Origin: Mucilaginibacter sp.
GTDB taxonomy: Bacteria; Bacteroidota; Bacteroidia; Sphingobacteriales; Sphingobacteriaceae
Direction: 5' to 3'
Assembly: GCA_028288305.1 (NCBI GenBank)
Contig: JAQBOA010000053.1
Coordinates: 62,001 to 126,000, forward strand
Length of the DNA stretch: 64,000 nucleotides
Each line of letters starts with the position of its first letter. The stretch's first letter is position 1. The position numbers and the translations under genes are program-made. A model generated the notes under the pieces. The model was not told the DNA's origin, searched no databases, and saw only the letters and a list, made by a program, of their open reading frames with translations. Shown in pieces: positions 9,751 through 18,913 of this stretch.

Positions 9751-10212
9751 CTAAGTCAAGCCATTTAAAAAATCAAGGCCATCTTCAATAAATAATTGCC
9801 ATACCTGGTCAGGATTCCATACTTCCTCAATAAAATCCTGCATTTCCTGTTCGTTCAGTTTATCTATAGCAAAAAGATATAAGCCGGTAAAAACCGATGC
9901 CCTGTAATTGGCAGCACAATGAACAAATGTTTTTTCATTCGCGTGTTTATTCATTAACGCTATAAAGGATGCCAGGTCATCTATTTGCGGGTTTTCAAAT
10001 ACAACCGGGATGTGGTGATATTCCATTCCAAATTTCTTTACAGATGCAGCTTCATCTTTTAAAGCGTATTTGCCATTGGACAAACCTAAATTGATAATTG
10101 CCTTATAACCTTCGCTGGCTATAGATGATAATTGCTCTTCTTTTGGTTGACCTGCACACGACAGCAAATCAGATACTTTGTGAAAATTGAAGATTGCACT
10201 CATAAGAGGCAA
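9751..10212 (-). CDS. DUF442-type protein tyrosine phosphatase-like protein
   Basis: The 153-residue protein has the fold signature of the beta-lactamase-hydrolase-like / DUF442 phosphatases: an early SCAGQP segment, then INLGL, a conserved HHIPVVFENP strand and the phosphate loop HCAANYRAS. The loop has Cys99 and Arg104, a CX4R spacing as in DUF442 rather than the CX5R of classical tyrosine phosphatases. It is probably a cytosolic dual-specificity-like phosphatase whose substrate is unknown. A start at Met4 (MSAIFNF) is equally possible. It lies upstream of leuS on the same strand. Confidence 0.75.
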   Translation of the reverse strand: MPLMSAIFNFHKVSDLLSCAGQPKEEQLSSIASEGYKAIINLGLSNGKYALKDEAASVKKFGMEYHHIPVVFENPQIDDLASFIALMNKHANEKTFVHCAANYRASVFTGLYLFAIDKLNEQEMQDFIEEVWNPDQVWQLFIEDGLDFLNGLT

Positions 10213-10392
10213 ACTTATTAATATAATGGGTATTAATGGTGATTTTAAATATAAGATGTGCTTGCAGATTCCCCGTATTGAGTAAAATACGCGCGGATAT
10301 AATTGCCTGAGTTTAACTTTTTTAGAAAAAATAATATCTATTAGTTAATATGTGCTGATTATTAGGTATTTTAAGGCTTTAAATTATAAAAA

Positions 10393-10425
10393 TTTGTTAA
10401 ACGGTATTATTATTGTCTATATTTA
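10393..10425 (+). promoter_or_regulatory. Probable Bacteroidota-type promoter
   Basis: TTTG at 10393-10396 is followed after 21 bases by TATATTTA at 10418-10425. This is close to the TTTG-N19/21-TAnnTTTG consensus with one mismatch. It would give a leader of about 45 bases to the lipoprotein ATG at 10476. Only weak evidence. Confidence 0.4.
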
Positions 10426-10475
10426 ACGTGTTATTTTATCTCTTAAATCTTATTTAATAACTTAAATCCGAACTT

Positions 10476-11264
10476 ATGAAACTAACTTTTAAAAGTCTTG
10501 CTATATTGATGATCAGTATAGTAGTATTTTATACAGCATGTAAAAATAATAATACTCCGCAACCAGCCTCACAAGCAGTAACTGCTGATATGGTAAGCAG
10601 CCAGGTTGCTTTAAACATTGCTCAATCATTATCGGGCTCATATGGCGGGGTTAGTTTACAAAGCGGAATGAGCGCCCCTGCTTTTGCCACAAAAGGCGCT
10701 AATCATACCGTAACCGGAAGATTCAATTCATTAAATAGCGTAAATACACTTTGCGGTTTTACTGTTGATACAGTTTTAAATTTCAACAGCAGCATAGATA
10801 CAATTCAATCACATACAGGCGGAAGTATATATTTCTATTTTAATTGCACCAATGGTGTATCAACAGGTTATACAGCTAAAGATTCAATAAGAACAGCCGG
10901 AACTACTCCATCAACCTCTTTCAATTATACCATAGTTCAGAATTACCAGATCACCAGCAATACCGCTATTACACTCCTTTCGGTTAATGGAAACTTAAGA
11001 TCGGAAATTAATATTGCTTATAATAACACTAAGATAAAACCAACTTTGGTACACAATTATTATGTTTTAAACGGGATAGTTGTCGACTTGACTAAGGGCG
11101 GAGATATGACAGGTGGTACAGCAACTTTTACATCCACAGGGCATAATAATTATGGATCATGGACCTATAATGGGGTTATCACCTTCTTAGGCAACCATAT
11201 GGCTGATATCCTGATCAATGGTAAAACCTATCATGCTAATTTGCTTACAGGCGTGGTATCTTAA
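10476..11264 (+). CDS. Predicted lipoprotein of unknown function
   Basis: The 262-residue protein begins with a lipoprotein signal whose lipobox FYTAC puts the lipidated Cys at residue 22. A Pro/Gln/Ala-rich linker follows. The rest is rich in Ser, Thr, Asn and Gly with repeated beta-strand-like patterns (GGSIYFYFNCTNG, TATFTSTGHNNYGSWTYNG), suggesting a surface or periplasmic beta-fold. I do not recognise a family. It stands alone between its own promoter-like sequence and a strong terminator, so it is probably monocistronic. Confidence 0.75.
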   Translation: MKLTFKSLAILMISIVVFYTACKNNNTPQPASQAVTADMVSSQVALNIAQSLSGSYGGVSLQSGMSAPAFATKGANHTVTGRFNSLNSVNTLCGFTVDTVLNFNSSIDTIQSHTGGSIYFYFNCTNGVSTGYTAKDSIRTAGTTPSTSFNYTIVQNYQITSNTAITLLSVNGNLRSEINIAYNNTKIKPTLVHNYYVLNGIVVDLTKGGDMTGGTATFTSTGHNNYGSWTYNGVITFLGNHMADILINGKTYHANLLTGVVS

Positions 11265-11292
11265 AACAAAAATAAAAATTATTGATAAGCCG

Positions 11293-11327
11293 GCCTTCTT
11301 TTGGATTTTTCTGAAGAAGGCTTTTTT
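11293..11327 (+). terminator. Rho-independent terminator of the lipoprotein gene
   Basis: The perfect arms GCCTTCTT and AAGAAGGC flank a 13-base loop and are followed by six T. It begins 28 bases after the stop codon. Confidence 0.9.
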
Positions 11328-11352
11328 ATGTCTAACAAATAGGATCTTTAAT

Positions 11353-11402
11353 AAGTGTCCGTCCGTCCAGGTGTGCAAGTACATGTAGACGGACGGACAC
11401 TT
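11353..11402. repeat. 15-bp perfect inverted repeat (aagtgtccgtccgtc)
   Basis: Arms AAGTGTCCGTCCGTC and GACGGACGGACACTT surround a 20-base loop. A half copy (gtgtccgtccgt) occurs near 976, so this is a dispersed element. It lies directly downstream of the terminator. Confidence 0.75.
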
Positions 11403-11419
11403 TGCATTTATAAATCCTA

Positions 11420-11567
11420 TGCCCCTGTAAGGGGCTAACCGTTTGTAGAACTTAATTCAAATCATCCTTTTTGCCCCGTCAGGGGTTACCAAATTCGCTA
11501 AGGGTAGCCCCTAACGGGGCAAATTTGTTTTTTTTATTTTCTACAAACGGGTAACCCCTACGGGGCA
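11420..11567. mobile_element. 148-bp MITE-like element with nested inverted repeats, copy 1
   Basis: The outer ends (TGCCCCTGTAAGGGG...GTTTGTAGAA and TTCTACAAAC...CCCCTACGGGGCA) are inverted repeats. In the middle lies a second inverted repeat (TTGCCCCGTCAGGGGTTACC against a diverged GGTAGCCCCTAACGGGGCAA). A second copy of the same length lies inverted at 36432-36579. No coding capacity is visible, so it would be moved in trans. Confidence 0.75.
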
Positions 11568-11654
11568 TTTAGTCATATGATGTCTTTTAGATTGAAATTT
11601 AGCAAGACATTTAATCCTTTAATTATTTGCCGGATAAGTGTATACTTGTTTTGC

Positions 11655-12905
11655 ATGAAGAAACTTTTAACCAACCTCAATTTCCAGGTAATTCTCGGCA
11701 TTTTATTAGGCGTTGTAGTCGGCTTTTGCTTTAAATCATTCGGGCCGACTGCAAAACTCATCAGTCAGACTTTTATCAGTTTAATCACCATGCTGATAGC
11801 GCCTATCATCTTTTTTACGATTGTATTGGGCATTGCCGGTATGAGCGATATAAAAAAGGTGGGTAGGGTAGGCGGTAAAGCTTTATTGTATTTTGAGATT
11901 GTAAGCACCTTTGCGCTGATCATAGGTATTATAGTTGCCAATATATTAACACCAGGCGCGGGGTTTGTAAGCAAAATAGCTGCTGATTCCTCTAAACTTG
12001 CAACCTATCAAAAGGCTGCATCCGAAATGCATTGGGGCGATTTTTTAGCACATATTGTACCGGGCAACGTATTTGATGCTTTTGCTAAAGGTGATATTTT
12101 ACAAATCTTATTTTTCGCCATTTTATTTGGTTTCGGATTAAGTCGTATGGGCGAAACGGGCAAACCTGTTATTTCATTATTTGAAAAGCTAAGCCAGGTA
12201 TTTTTTAACATCATGCGTATGGTTATGCGGGTTGCCCCGATTGGCGCGTTCGGCGGTATGGCCTATACTATCAGCACTTATGGCATCAAAACATTGCAGC
12301 CATTGGCTATGCTGATGGGCTCGGTTTATCTCACTTCAATCTTTTTCATATTTGGCGTATTAAACCTCATTTGTTACCTGTATAAATTCAGCCTTTGGGA
12401 GTATCTGAAATTTATAAAAGAGGAAATACTGATTGTTTTTGGAACATCGTCCTCCGAATCGGTATTGCCTGCCATGATGGAGAAGATGGAGAAATTTGGC
12501 TGTTCCAAATCGGTTGTTGGGCTGGTAATCCCGGCAGGTTACTCTTTTAACCTGGATGGCACCACTATATATTTATCCATGTCGGTCATCTTCCTGGCGC
12601 AGGTGTTCCACATCCCGCTAACGCTGATGCAGCAGGTTACCATCATAGGCATATTAATGATCACCTCGAAAGGTGCAGCAGGAGTAACCGGCAGCGGCTT
12701 TATTATATTGACCTCAACCCTGGCAGCCATTAAAATAATCCCCGCCGAGGGTGTAGCCATATTATTAGGAGTCGACAGGTTTATGTCTGAAGCGAGGGCT
12801 ATTACCAATATGATTGGCAATGGGATTGCTACCATTGTGATTGCAAAGAGTGAAGGAGAGTTTGCCCCCCGGCCCCCTGAAGGGGAAGTTTTGATTAGCT
12901 ATTAG
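11655..12905 (+). CDS. Dicarboxylate/amino acid:cation symporter (DAACS, DctA/GltP family)
   Basis: The start chosen is the ATG at 11655 (MKKLLTNLNFQV), because the upstream in-frame extension is not hydrophobic and not typical. The product has about 416 residues and eight hydrophobic segments. It has the family signatures: the serine-rich SSSESVLPAMMEKME re-entrant loop and GYSFNLDGTTIY, the substrate and sodium site. It imports C4-dicarboxylates or Glu/Asp with Na+ or H+. The C-terminus (EFAPRPPEGEVLISY) is written in a palindromic repeat (gccccc...aggggaag), so the original tail seems replaced. It converges with the next gene with an 11-base overlap. Confidence 0.9.
   Translation: MKKLLTNLNFQVILGILLGVVVGFCFKSFGPTAKLISQTFISLITMLIAPIIFFTIVLGIAGMSDIKKVGRVGGKALLYFEIVSTFALIIGIIVANILTPGAGFVSKIAADSSKLATYQKAASEMHWGDFLAHIVPGNVFDAFAKGDILQILFFAILFGFGLSRMGETGKPVISLFEKLSQVFFNIMRMVMRVAPIGAFGGMAYTISTYGIKTLQPLAMLMGSVYLTSIFFIFGVLNLICYLYKFSLWEYLKFIKEEILIVFGTSSSESVLPAMMEKMEKFGCSKSVVGLVIPAGYSFNLDGTTIYLSMSVIFLAQVFHIPLTLMQQVTIIGILMITSKGAAGVTGSGFIILTSTLAAIKIIPAEGVAILLGVDRFMSEARAITNMIGNGIATIVIAKSEGEFAPRPPEGEVLISY
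12868..12888. repeat. Palindromic repeat fragment forming the tail of the symporter gene
   Basis: The sequence ccccggccccctgaagggga is a half element of the GC-rich palindrome class also seen inside leuS and at 53398. It encodes the APRPPEG part of the symporter C-terminus. Confidence 0.55.
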
Positions 12906-13338
12906 AACTTCTTTCTTCAAGTAGAACCCTTAATGGTTTTACAACGTCCGTACCCATGAAGTTTTTTATTATTTCGTTCGGAGTTAACGAAAAATATACT
13001 TTTTTACCATCCTTAAATTCAATATAACACACAAATGGCAATATTGTCAGATCAATAGCATTAAAGTCAGAAATGGGCTTTCTTTTTGTTCCAATAATTT
13101 TTTTCATAATGAGGGTATTACCTGAAAGGTAAATGTCCGAGTATATTAAAGGTAATACTGCAAATAGTACTGCAGCAGCGATTAATAAAACTACAAAGCA
13201 AACCCCATCAAAATCCAAGAGACGAAAGGGTATAATTAATATTATTATTGTAATAAATATTATGCAGAAAAACATCATGAATCCTTGCACGTAAACCGAC
13301 GCACCTCCACTCACTTCTTTAAGTTCTTTATCTTCCAT
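12895..13338 (-). CDS. Small membrane protein of unknown function, PH-like C-terminal part
   Basis: The 147-residue product has two strong hydrophobic segments (about 18-40 and 46-66). The soluble tail (IYLSGNTLIMKKIIGTKRKPISDFNAIDL...) looks like the small beta-rich PH-like domains found in bacterial membrane proteins. I cannot name a family. The first residues MEDKELKEVSGG resemble a double-glycine bacteriocin leader, probably by chance. It overlaps the convergent symporter gene by 11 bases at the 3' end. Confidence 0.6.
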   Translation of the reverse strand: MEDKELKEVSGGASVYVQGFMMFFCIIFITIIILIIPFRLLDFDGVCFVVLLIAAAVLFAVLPLIYSDIYLSGNTLIMKKIIGTKRKPISDFNAIDLTILPFVCYIEFKDGKKVYFSLTPNEIIKNFMGTDVVKPLRVLLEERSSNS

Positions 13339-13624
13339 ATTTGAACTGATTTATTTAGAGTCACTAAGGTACTTAATGTTTTTAACTCCATCTTAATTAA
13401 GAAAAATCTTAATTTAAAGTCATTGAAGCTTTTTAATGTCTTTTATTCAACCGTCACATAAAACGGAACGGCAATGATTAAAAATCATCACAGTGTATTT
13501 CATAGCCGTTGGTTTCAACCAACGGATAAAAGGCATAAATCAAAGCGGCTTTAGCCTAATTTAGCGGAGATGTTGAATGAACTGGACCAAATGTAAAATT
13601 ATTCTGCCTTTCTGGGTCAGGGGG
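13339..13624. other. Intergenic region upstream of sucD with a CCGTTGG palindrome
   Basis: The perfect palindrome CCGTTGG-TTTCAA-CCAACGG lies at 13506-13525. After it come the related words gcggctttagccta and tttagcgg, as in dispersed Bacteroidota repeats. An AT-rich part with ttaattaagaaaaatcttaatttaa lies before it. I see no gene. Confidence 0.5.
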
Positions 13625-13654
13625 TTTGACATTCCAGCAAAAACTTTAGCTTTG
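13625..13654 (+). promoter_or_regulatory. Promoter of sucD
   Basis: TTTG at 13625-13628 and an exact TAnnTTTG box (TAGCTTTG, 13647-13654) are separated by 18 bases. This is the sigma-ABfr type promoter of Bacteroidota. Transcription would begin near 13661, leaving a leader of about 14 bases. Confidence 0.7.
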
Positions 13655-13674
13655 CTCAACAAAATTTAAAATCA

Positions 13675-14556
13675 ATGAGTGTACTCGTAAATAAAGATTC
13701 TAAAGTTATAGTTCAGGGTTTTACAGGTAATGAAGGTACCTACCATGCTTCGCAAATGATTGCTTACGGTACACAGCTTGTTGGCGGTGTTACTCCGGGT
13801 AAAGGCGGTCAGCAGCATTTGGAAAGACCAGTATTTAATACAGTACAAGACGCGGTTAAGGAAACCGGCGCTGATGTATCTATCATTTTTGTACCTCCTG
13901 CGTTTGCTGCCGATGCCATTATGGAAGCTGCCGAAGCCGGAATTAAAGTTATTGTGTGTATCACCGAAGGTATCCCTACAAAGGATATGATCATGGTTAA
14001 AGAATATTTAGTTGGCCGAGACTCACGCTTGATCGGTCCTAATTGCCCGGGCATTATCACTGCTGACGAAAGTAAGATTGGTATTATGCCAGGCTTTATT
14101 TTCAAAAAAGGTAACGTAGGTGTAGTTTCAAAATCAGGAACTTTAACTTATGAAGCGGTTGACCAGGTGGTAAAAGCCGGTTTAGGCATCACCACAGCAA
14201 TAGGCATAGGCGGTGACCCGATAATCGGTACACCAACCAAAGAAGCAGTTGAACTATTGATGAACGACCCTGAAACTCACGGTATCATTATGATTGGTGA
14301 AATTGGTGGTAGCATGGAAGCCGAAGCTGCACGCTGGATAAAAGCGAATGGAACTAAACCAGTTGTAGGCTTTATTGCAGGGCAGACAGCGCCTCCGGGT
14401 CGTCGTATGGGTCATGCCGGTGCAATTGTGGGCGGTGCCGACGACACAGCAGCAGCAAAAATGAAAATTATGCGCGAATGCGGTATCCGTGTTGTAGAAT
14501 CACCTGCTGAAATTGGTGCTGCTATGGCAGAGGAACTTTTGAAGGTGAAAGCTTAA
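13675..14556 (+). CDS. sucD: Succinate--CoA ligase alpha subunit
   Basis: This TCA-cycle enzyme subunit (293 residues, normal length) binds CoA and carries the phosphorylated histidine. The CoA-binding Rossmann part begins [20 protein letters not shown]. The catalytic histidine is His247 in [20 protein letters not shown] and the [17 protein letters not shown] phosphohistidine loop are typical. It would pair with SucC, which is not in this window, so the two subunits are encoded apart, as is common in Bacteroidota. It has its own promoter and a terminator 60 bases downstream. Confidence 0.97.
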   Translation: MSVLVNKDSKVIVQGFTGNEGTYHASQMIAYGTQLVGGVTPGKGGQQHLERPVFNTVQDAVKETGADVSIIFVPPAFAADAIMEAAEAGIKVIVCITEGIPTKDMIMVKEYLVGRDSRLIGPNCPGIITADESKIGIMPGFIFKKGNVGVVSKSGTLTYEAVDQVVKAGLGITTAIGIGGDPIIGTPTKEAVELLMNDPETHGIIMIGEIGGSMEAEAARWIKANGTKPVVGFIAGQTAPPGRRMGHAGAIVGGADDTAAAKMKIMRECGIRVVESPAEIGAAMAEELLKVKA

Positions 14557-14597
14557 AGGCGAAAGCTGAAAGGTTTTTTCTATTCAATAAATCAGTC

Positions 14598-14653
14598 ATT
14601 CAATAAATCAATAATTAAAATCCTGGTTTTGCCGGGATTTTTTGTTTGAATAA
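14598..14653 (+). terminator. sucD terminator (copy of the one at 16544)
   Basis: The hairpin ATCCTGG-ttttg-CCGGGAT (about 14619-14639) is followed by a T-tract. About 50 bases around it (aaatcaataattaaa...gggattttttgtttgaa) are nearly identical to 16525-16580. The terminator and its flank are therefore duplicated on both sides of the serine hydrolase pseudogene. Confidence 0.85.
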
Positions 14654-14710
14654 AATAACCTTTTTCTAAGGAGCAATGGAGCAAATCATATTGTCGAATA
14701 AAGAAACGAA

Positions 14711-14805
14711 TTTGTCATCCTGAACGCAGTGAAGTATCTTCTCGAACAGAAAAGTCGCCATCTTGCAAGGTGCAGAAGATGCTTCACTGCGTTCAGCATG
14801 ACAAA
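14711..14805. repeat. Dispersed palindromic repeat (gtcatcctgaacgcagtgaag), copy 1
   Basis: The ends TTGTCATCCTGAACGCAGTGAAG and CTTCACTGCGTTCAGCATGACAA are inverted. The inside has atcttctc...gcagaagat. A second, inverted copy lies at 52921-53013. This fills most of the 374-base gap between sucD and the next gene; nothing else is seen there. Confidence 0.85.
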
Positions 14806-14930
14806 GTAGAAAAAGAAAAATGTTGTGGTAATACAAACAATGGCTGTATAGAACAATTTGAATTTCACCCGTAAGTAATCAATAATTCAATAATTAATTT
14901 GTATTTATGTAACATATCAATCCCGTACTT

Positions 14931-16471
14931 ATGCTTATTAAAAATTTACCCCATTTTATTGCATCTATTACATTGTTGACATTTTGCTTAGTTGCAAATG
15001 CCCAAACCTATAAACCACCTGTTTTTACTGATGCAGATCGGTTGAAAAAGATTGAAGCCACCTACACAATCATTGACCAGATCTATAAAGATTATGCCGA
15101 AAAGAATCATTGGCCGGGAATGGTGTACGGAATAGTCGTTGATGGAAAATTAGTACATACCAGCAGTGTTGGATATACCGATATCGCCAATAAAATACCT
15201 GCCGATTCAAAATCCGATTTCCGGATTGCTTCTATGACCAAAAGTCTTACCGCCATGGCTATATTAAAACTTCGGGATGAAGGTAAGTTAAAACTTGATG
15301 ACCCTATTTACTTATACATTCCGGAAGCTGAAGGAATGAAGCCTTTAACTAAAGATGCTACGCCCATTACAATAAAAAATTTACTTACGCACAGTGCCGG
15401 GTTTCCGGAAGATAATCCCTGGGGCGACAGGCAGCTTGCCGACAGCGATGACGAATTGATTGCGATGTATAAAAAAGGTGTTGCCTTTTCTAATGATCCT
15501 GGTTTGGGTTATGAGTATAGCAACCTCGGTTTTGCTACACTGGGCTATATAATTAAAAAAGTCTCTGGCAAAACATACGAGGAATATATTACTGAAAATA
15601 TTTTAAAGCCTTTAGGTATGACACATACTTACTGGGAATACGATAAGGTGCCGGCTGATAAGCTTGCACATGGCTACCGCTGGTTAGATAACAACTGGGC
15701 AGAACAACCGTTGCTGCATGATGGTTCATATGGAGCCATGGGCGGATTGATCACCACGATAGAAGATTTTACTAAATACATGGCTGTGCATCTGGACGCC
15801 TGGCCACCTCGTGACGATGCCGAAACCGGGCCGGTTAAAAGGAGTTCGGTGCGCGAAATGCAATATCCATGGGATTTTAATAGCCTGCTGCGAATGCAAA
15901 AAATCTTGCCGGTAAGCCTTGCCCCGCAGTCGGCGCTTACTGCTATGGACTGGGATGGAAGAGAGATTGCGATGGCCATGTTTATATTGGACATTCCGGC
16001 GGTTTGCCCGGCTTTGGCAGCAATTGGAGCATACTGCCCGAATATGGAATCGGCATTGTTAGTTTTGCTAACCTTACTTATGCCCGGGCCGGTTCTCCCA
16101 ACAGCCATGCTTTGGATACCTTGCTTATCCTTTCGGGGATAAAGCCACGGTTATTGCCCCCTTCCGAAATCCTTGATCAGCGTAAAAGTGAATTAATGAA
16201 AGTAATAGCCGACTGGAGCACTGCCAAGGCCAGCGGTATTTTTGCCGTAAACTTTTTCATGGATTACTTTCCGGATAAGTTAAAAATTGAGGCGGCAGAT
16301 GCATTTGCCAAAGCAGGTAAAATAATCAATGTTGACCAGCTGGTAGCTGAAAACCAGTTAAGGGGATATTTTATTATACATTGCGAAAATGCAAACATCA
16401 GGGTAACCTTTACCTTAACACCTGAAAACAAGTCCTTAATACAGGCGTATCATTTGGATTTGATGGGATAG
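14931..16471 (+). pseudogene. Serine hydrolase (class C beta-lactamase family), broken by a 1-base frameshift
   Basis: The first part has a signal peptide (MLIKNLPHFIASITLLTFCLVANA|Q) and the active-site motifs SMTK (nucleophile Ser and general base Lys) and YSN. After WDFNSL near 15885 the frame is lost. The natural continuation is in another frame: ANAKNLAGKPCPAVG, then CYGLGWKRDCDG, then the third motif GHSGGLPGFGSNW and a complete C-terminal part ending at 16471. Removal of one base near 15885-15887 explains it. A TAG at 15881 in the second frame blocks any upstream alternative. It is a secreted esterase/peptidase-like enzyme that is either recently inactivated or affected by a sequencing error. 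The substrate is unknown. Confidence 0.85.
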
Positions 16472-16524
16472 GAAGGTGAATGGTTAAAGGTAAAGGGTGA
16501 AAGGTTTGTCACACATAATTAAGG

Positions 16525-16580
16525 CATTTAAATCAATAATTAAACTCCTGGCTTTGCCGGGATTTTTTGTTTGAACAAGC
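16525..16580 (+). terminator. Terminator after the serine hydrolase pseudogene
   Basis: TCCTGG-cttt-GCCGGGA (about 16545-16561) precedes a T-tract. The whole block of about 50 bases duplicates the sucD terminator region at 14598-14653. Confidence 0.85.
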
Positions 16581-17011
16581 TGGGTGTCATGCTGGAGTTC
16601 TCGAAGCATGTGCGTAAAGGCCTGCCCGCATGCTTCGACTATGCTACCCATGACATGTTTGTTGAGTTGGACAAAAAAAAGGTGTCATTGGCAGGCCCTC
16701 GAACCATGTGCGCAAAGGCCTTGCCGCCGTGCATTAACGCCTTGCCTATGGATTATACCACCATTGCAGATCCGTCAGCCACCCGCACGTACTTCGAGTC
16801 CCTCAGTATGACAGCGCTCTTTTGTCATTTCTCCTTCAAAGTTTTCCTAATTTTACCATTCAGCATGACACCCAATTTTACAATATATTTATGGTCAAAT
16901 CTATGTCAATATCCTTTCTCAAAACAAATTAAACCGGCTAATTGTCGTATATTTATATAAGCCGGGAAGAAAAAATCGGTGAAATCAAAACATAATCAGT
17001 GGAATCAAAAA
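16581..17011. repeat. Repeat-filled intergenic region including an inverted copy of the ctcgaagtacgtgc element
   Basis: Bases 16673-16846 are the reverse complement of 46962-47127 with few differences. The shared parts are aaggagaaatgacaaaagag, gctgtcatactgagg, ctcgaagtacgtgcgggtgg and ggatctgcaatg. A related unit (ctcgaagcatgtgcg... gcatgcttcga) lies at 16585-16660. The apparent open frames here are repeat sequence, not genes. A short AT-rich part (16850-17000) follows, in which TATATTTA at about 16952 could be a promoter -7 box for msrB. Confidence 0.75.
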
Positions 17012-17374
17012 ATGAATTATAATCAATTAACACCCGAAGAAGAAAGAGTAATATTATATAAAGGAACAGAACGGCCATTTACCGGATCGTTACTAAATAA
17101 CCATGCGCAGGGTTTATATGTATGTAAAAGATGCGACACCCCGTTGTATACTTCCGAAACTAAATTTGAGTCGCATTGCGGCTGGCCAAGTTTTGATGAT
17201 GAGATACCAGGAGCAGTAAAACGGGTACCCGACGCAGACGGACACCGTGTAGAAATAGTGTGCGCTAACTGCGGGGCTCATTTAGGTCACGTTTTTGAGG
17301 GCGAATATTTAACGCCTAAAAATACACGTCATTGCGTAAATTCAGTATCATTAAAGTTTGTGCCTGTCGGGTAA
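17012..17374 (+). CDS. msrB: Peptide-methionine (R)-S-oxide reductase MsrB
   Basis: MsrB reduces the R-epimer of methionine sulfoxide in proteins. The start chosen is the ATG at 17012 ([13 protein letters not shown]); an upstream GTG at 16979 would add eleven atypical residues. Zinc is bound by two CxxC pairs (CKRC and CANC). GWPSF and GHVFEG are conserved, and the catalytic Cys is in [11 protein letters not shown]. The product is about 120 residues, a stand-alone MsrB domain without MsrA fusion. Confidence 0.95.
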   Translation: MNYNQLTPEEERVILYKGTERPFTGSLLNNHAQGLYVCKRCDTPLYTSETKFESHCGWPSFDDEIPGAVKRVPDADGHRVEIVCANCGAHLGHVFEGEYLTPKNTRHCVNSVSLKFVPVG

Positions 17375-17756
17375 TTGATCGGCTTTCTTAATGGTTTGTT
17401 AATTTTACTTTAACAATTAAGAGATATAGCGTATATTTAACTCAGGCTTAATTATCAAAATTAATTGTGTATAACTTATAGGGGATGTTAGAAACTTAAA
17501 CTAACATCCTAAAATCACTTCTCCTATATTTACATTATAAGTTTTCAACGCTATCAAAATTACCGGACACTTAACGGTAATGAAAACGGGGGCCATGGGA
17601 ATCATGGACTTATGTGCAAAATAAAAAGTAGTTTGATTTGACCAGCAGAGATAAAATTTAGTTTACTCTACGGCAATTTTATCTGCCAATTGCCCGTAAC
17701 AAATTCGTTGTTGATGAGTTGATATTAACTAATGCTATAAAAGGTTAAAGAATTGA
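17375..17756. other. 382-base intergenic region upstream of nrdB with a 9-bp hairpin
   Basis: GGATGTTAG (17483-17491) and CTAACATCC (17501-17509) form a perfect hairpin with a 9-base loop. Outside it, ataacttata and tataagttt make a second imperfect pair. This nested dyad could be a leader structure or operator for the ribonucleotide reductase genes. I see no NrdR-box match that convinces me and no open frame. Confidence 0.45.
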
Positions 17757-18728
17757 ATGAAAGAGGAAACAGAATTATTGCTAAAAGAAAACAAAGACCG
17801 CTTTGTAATTTTACCTATTAAATACCCCGCTATTTGGGAAATGTATAAGAAATGCGAGGCAAGCTTCTGGACAGCGGAGGAGATAGATCTTTCTGATGAC
17901 ATGAAGCATTGGGAGAATTTGAATAAGGGCGAAAAGCATTTCGTATCACACATACTGGCATTTTTCGCAGCAAGTGATGGTATTGTGAACGAGAACCTTG
18001 CAGTAAACTTTATGAGCGAGGTGCAGTTGCCTGAGGCACGTTGTTTCTATGGTTTCCAGATTATGATGGAAAACATTCACTCCGAAACTTATGCACTGCT
18101 AATTGATACCTATATAAAGGACCCTGCCGAAAAGGACCGCCTTTTCCACGCTATTGATACAGTACCTTGTGTAGGTAAAAAAGCGGAATGGGCTTTGCGG
18201 TGGATTAATAACGGTTCATTTGCGGAGAGGCTGATTGCCTTTGCAGCTGTGGAAGGCATATTTTTCTCAGGTAGTTTTTGCTCTATCTTCTGGCTTAAAA
18301 AGCGCGGCCTTATGCCAGGTTTAACATTCAGCAATGAACTGATATCACGTGACGAAGGCATGCATTGTGAATTTGCCTGCCTGTTGTACAGTATGCTTGA
18401 AAACAAACTTTCAAAAGAAGCAGCTACAGCAATTATTACTGATGCAGTAGAAATAGAAAAGGAATTTGTAACTGATGCATTACCAGTTAACCTGATAGGG
18501 ATGAATGCAAAAATGATGAGTCAGTATATTGAGTTTGTGGCTGACAGGTGGTTAGATCAGTTAGGATACGATAAAGTGTATGGCGTATCAAATCCGTTTG
18601 ATTTTATGGAGATGATCTCCCTGCAGGGCAAAACAAATTTCTTTGAAAAAAGGGTAGGAGATTATCAAAAAAGCGGAGTGTTAAATAGTCAGGAAAGCAA
18701 GTCGTTTTCTTTGGACGAGGATTTTTGA
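17757..18728 (+). CDS. nrdB: Ribonucleoside-diphosphate reductase class I, beta subunit
   Basis: The small R2 subunit generates the radical for deoxyribonucleotide synthesis. The 323-residue length is usual. Diiron ligands and the radical tyrosine are visible in [13 protein letters not shown]: Glu105, His108 and Tyr112. A second ligand set follows in EGIFFSGSF and [10 protein letters not shown]. The presence of the tyrosine supports class Ia-type chemistry. nrdB precedes nrdA by 185 bases, with a word repeat between them. It probably shares regulation with nrdA. Confidence 0.96.
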   Translation: MKEETELLLKENKDRFVILPIKYPAIWEMYKKCEASFWTAEEIDLSDDMKHWENLNKGEKHFVSHILAFFAASDGIVNENLAVNFMSEVQLPEARCFYGFQIMMENIHSETYALLIDTYIKDPAEKDRLFHAIDTVPCVGKKAEWALRWINNGSFAERLIAFAAVEGIFFSGSFCSIFWLKKRGLMPGLTFSNELISRDEGMHCEFACLLYSMLENKLSKEAATAIITDAVEIEKEFVTDALPVNLIGMNAKMMSQYIEFVADRWLDQLGYDKVYGVSNPFDFMEMISLQGKTNFFEKRVGDYQKSGVLNSQESKSFSLDEDF

Positions 18729-18895
18729 GAAGAGTATCAAGTAGCTAGTATCAAGTATCAAGATTTTTGATTATTTGATAGATAAGTTAAAAGTACAGCT
18801 ACTTGATATTGCAACAAGACATTAATAAAAAGGGAATATTAACAAAGGTTAGTTAAAAGTCTTGCTACTTGATACTAGCTACTAAATACTAAATT
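18729..18895. repeat. Inverted word repeat (agtatcaagtagc family) between nrdB and nrdA
   Basis: The left words agtatcaagtagctagtatc and aagtatcaag return inverted as gctacttgatattgc and, closer to nrdA, as cttgctacttgatactagct. The element separates two genes whose products act in one complex. It may change their relative expression. Confidence 0.75.
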
Positions 18896-18913
18896 AAAAA
18901 TAAGGGGGTCAAC

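Noticed and set aside
10213-10475. Riboswitch or leader RNA before the lipoprotein gene
   Set aside because: The stretch is AT-rich without conserved stems; only a promoter-like pair of boxes could be supported.
15674-16108. 144-codon open frame antisense to the serine hydrolase
   Set aside because: The plus-strand reading has clear catalytic motifs in the same bases; the antisense product shows none.
16571-16960. 129-codon open frame
   Set aside because: It covers repeat elements that recur inverted at 46962-47127; the product is a translation of repeat DNA.
17375-17756. NrdR box upstream of nrdB
   Set aside because: I searched by eye for the ACA-type 16-base motif and found only partial AT-rich resemblance, not enough to claim.
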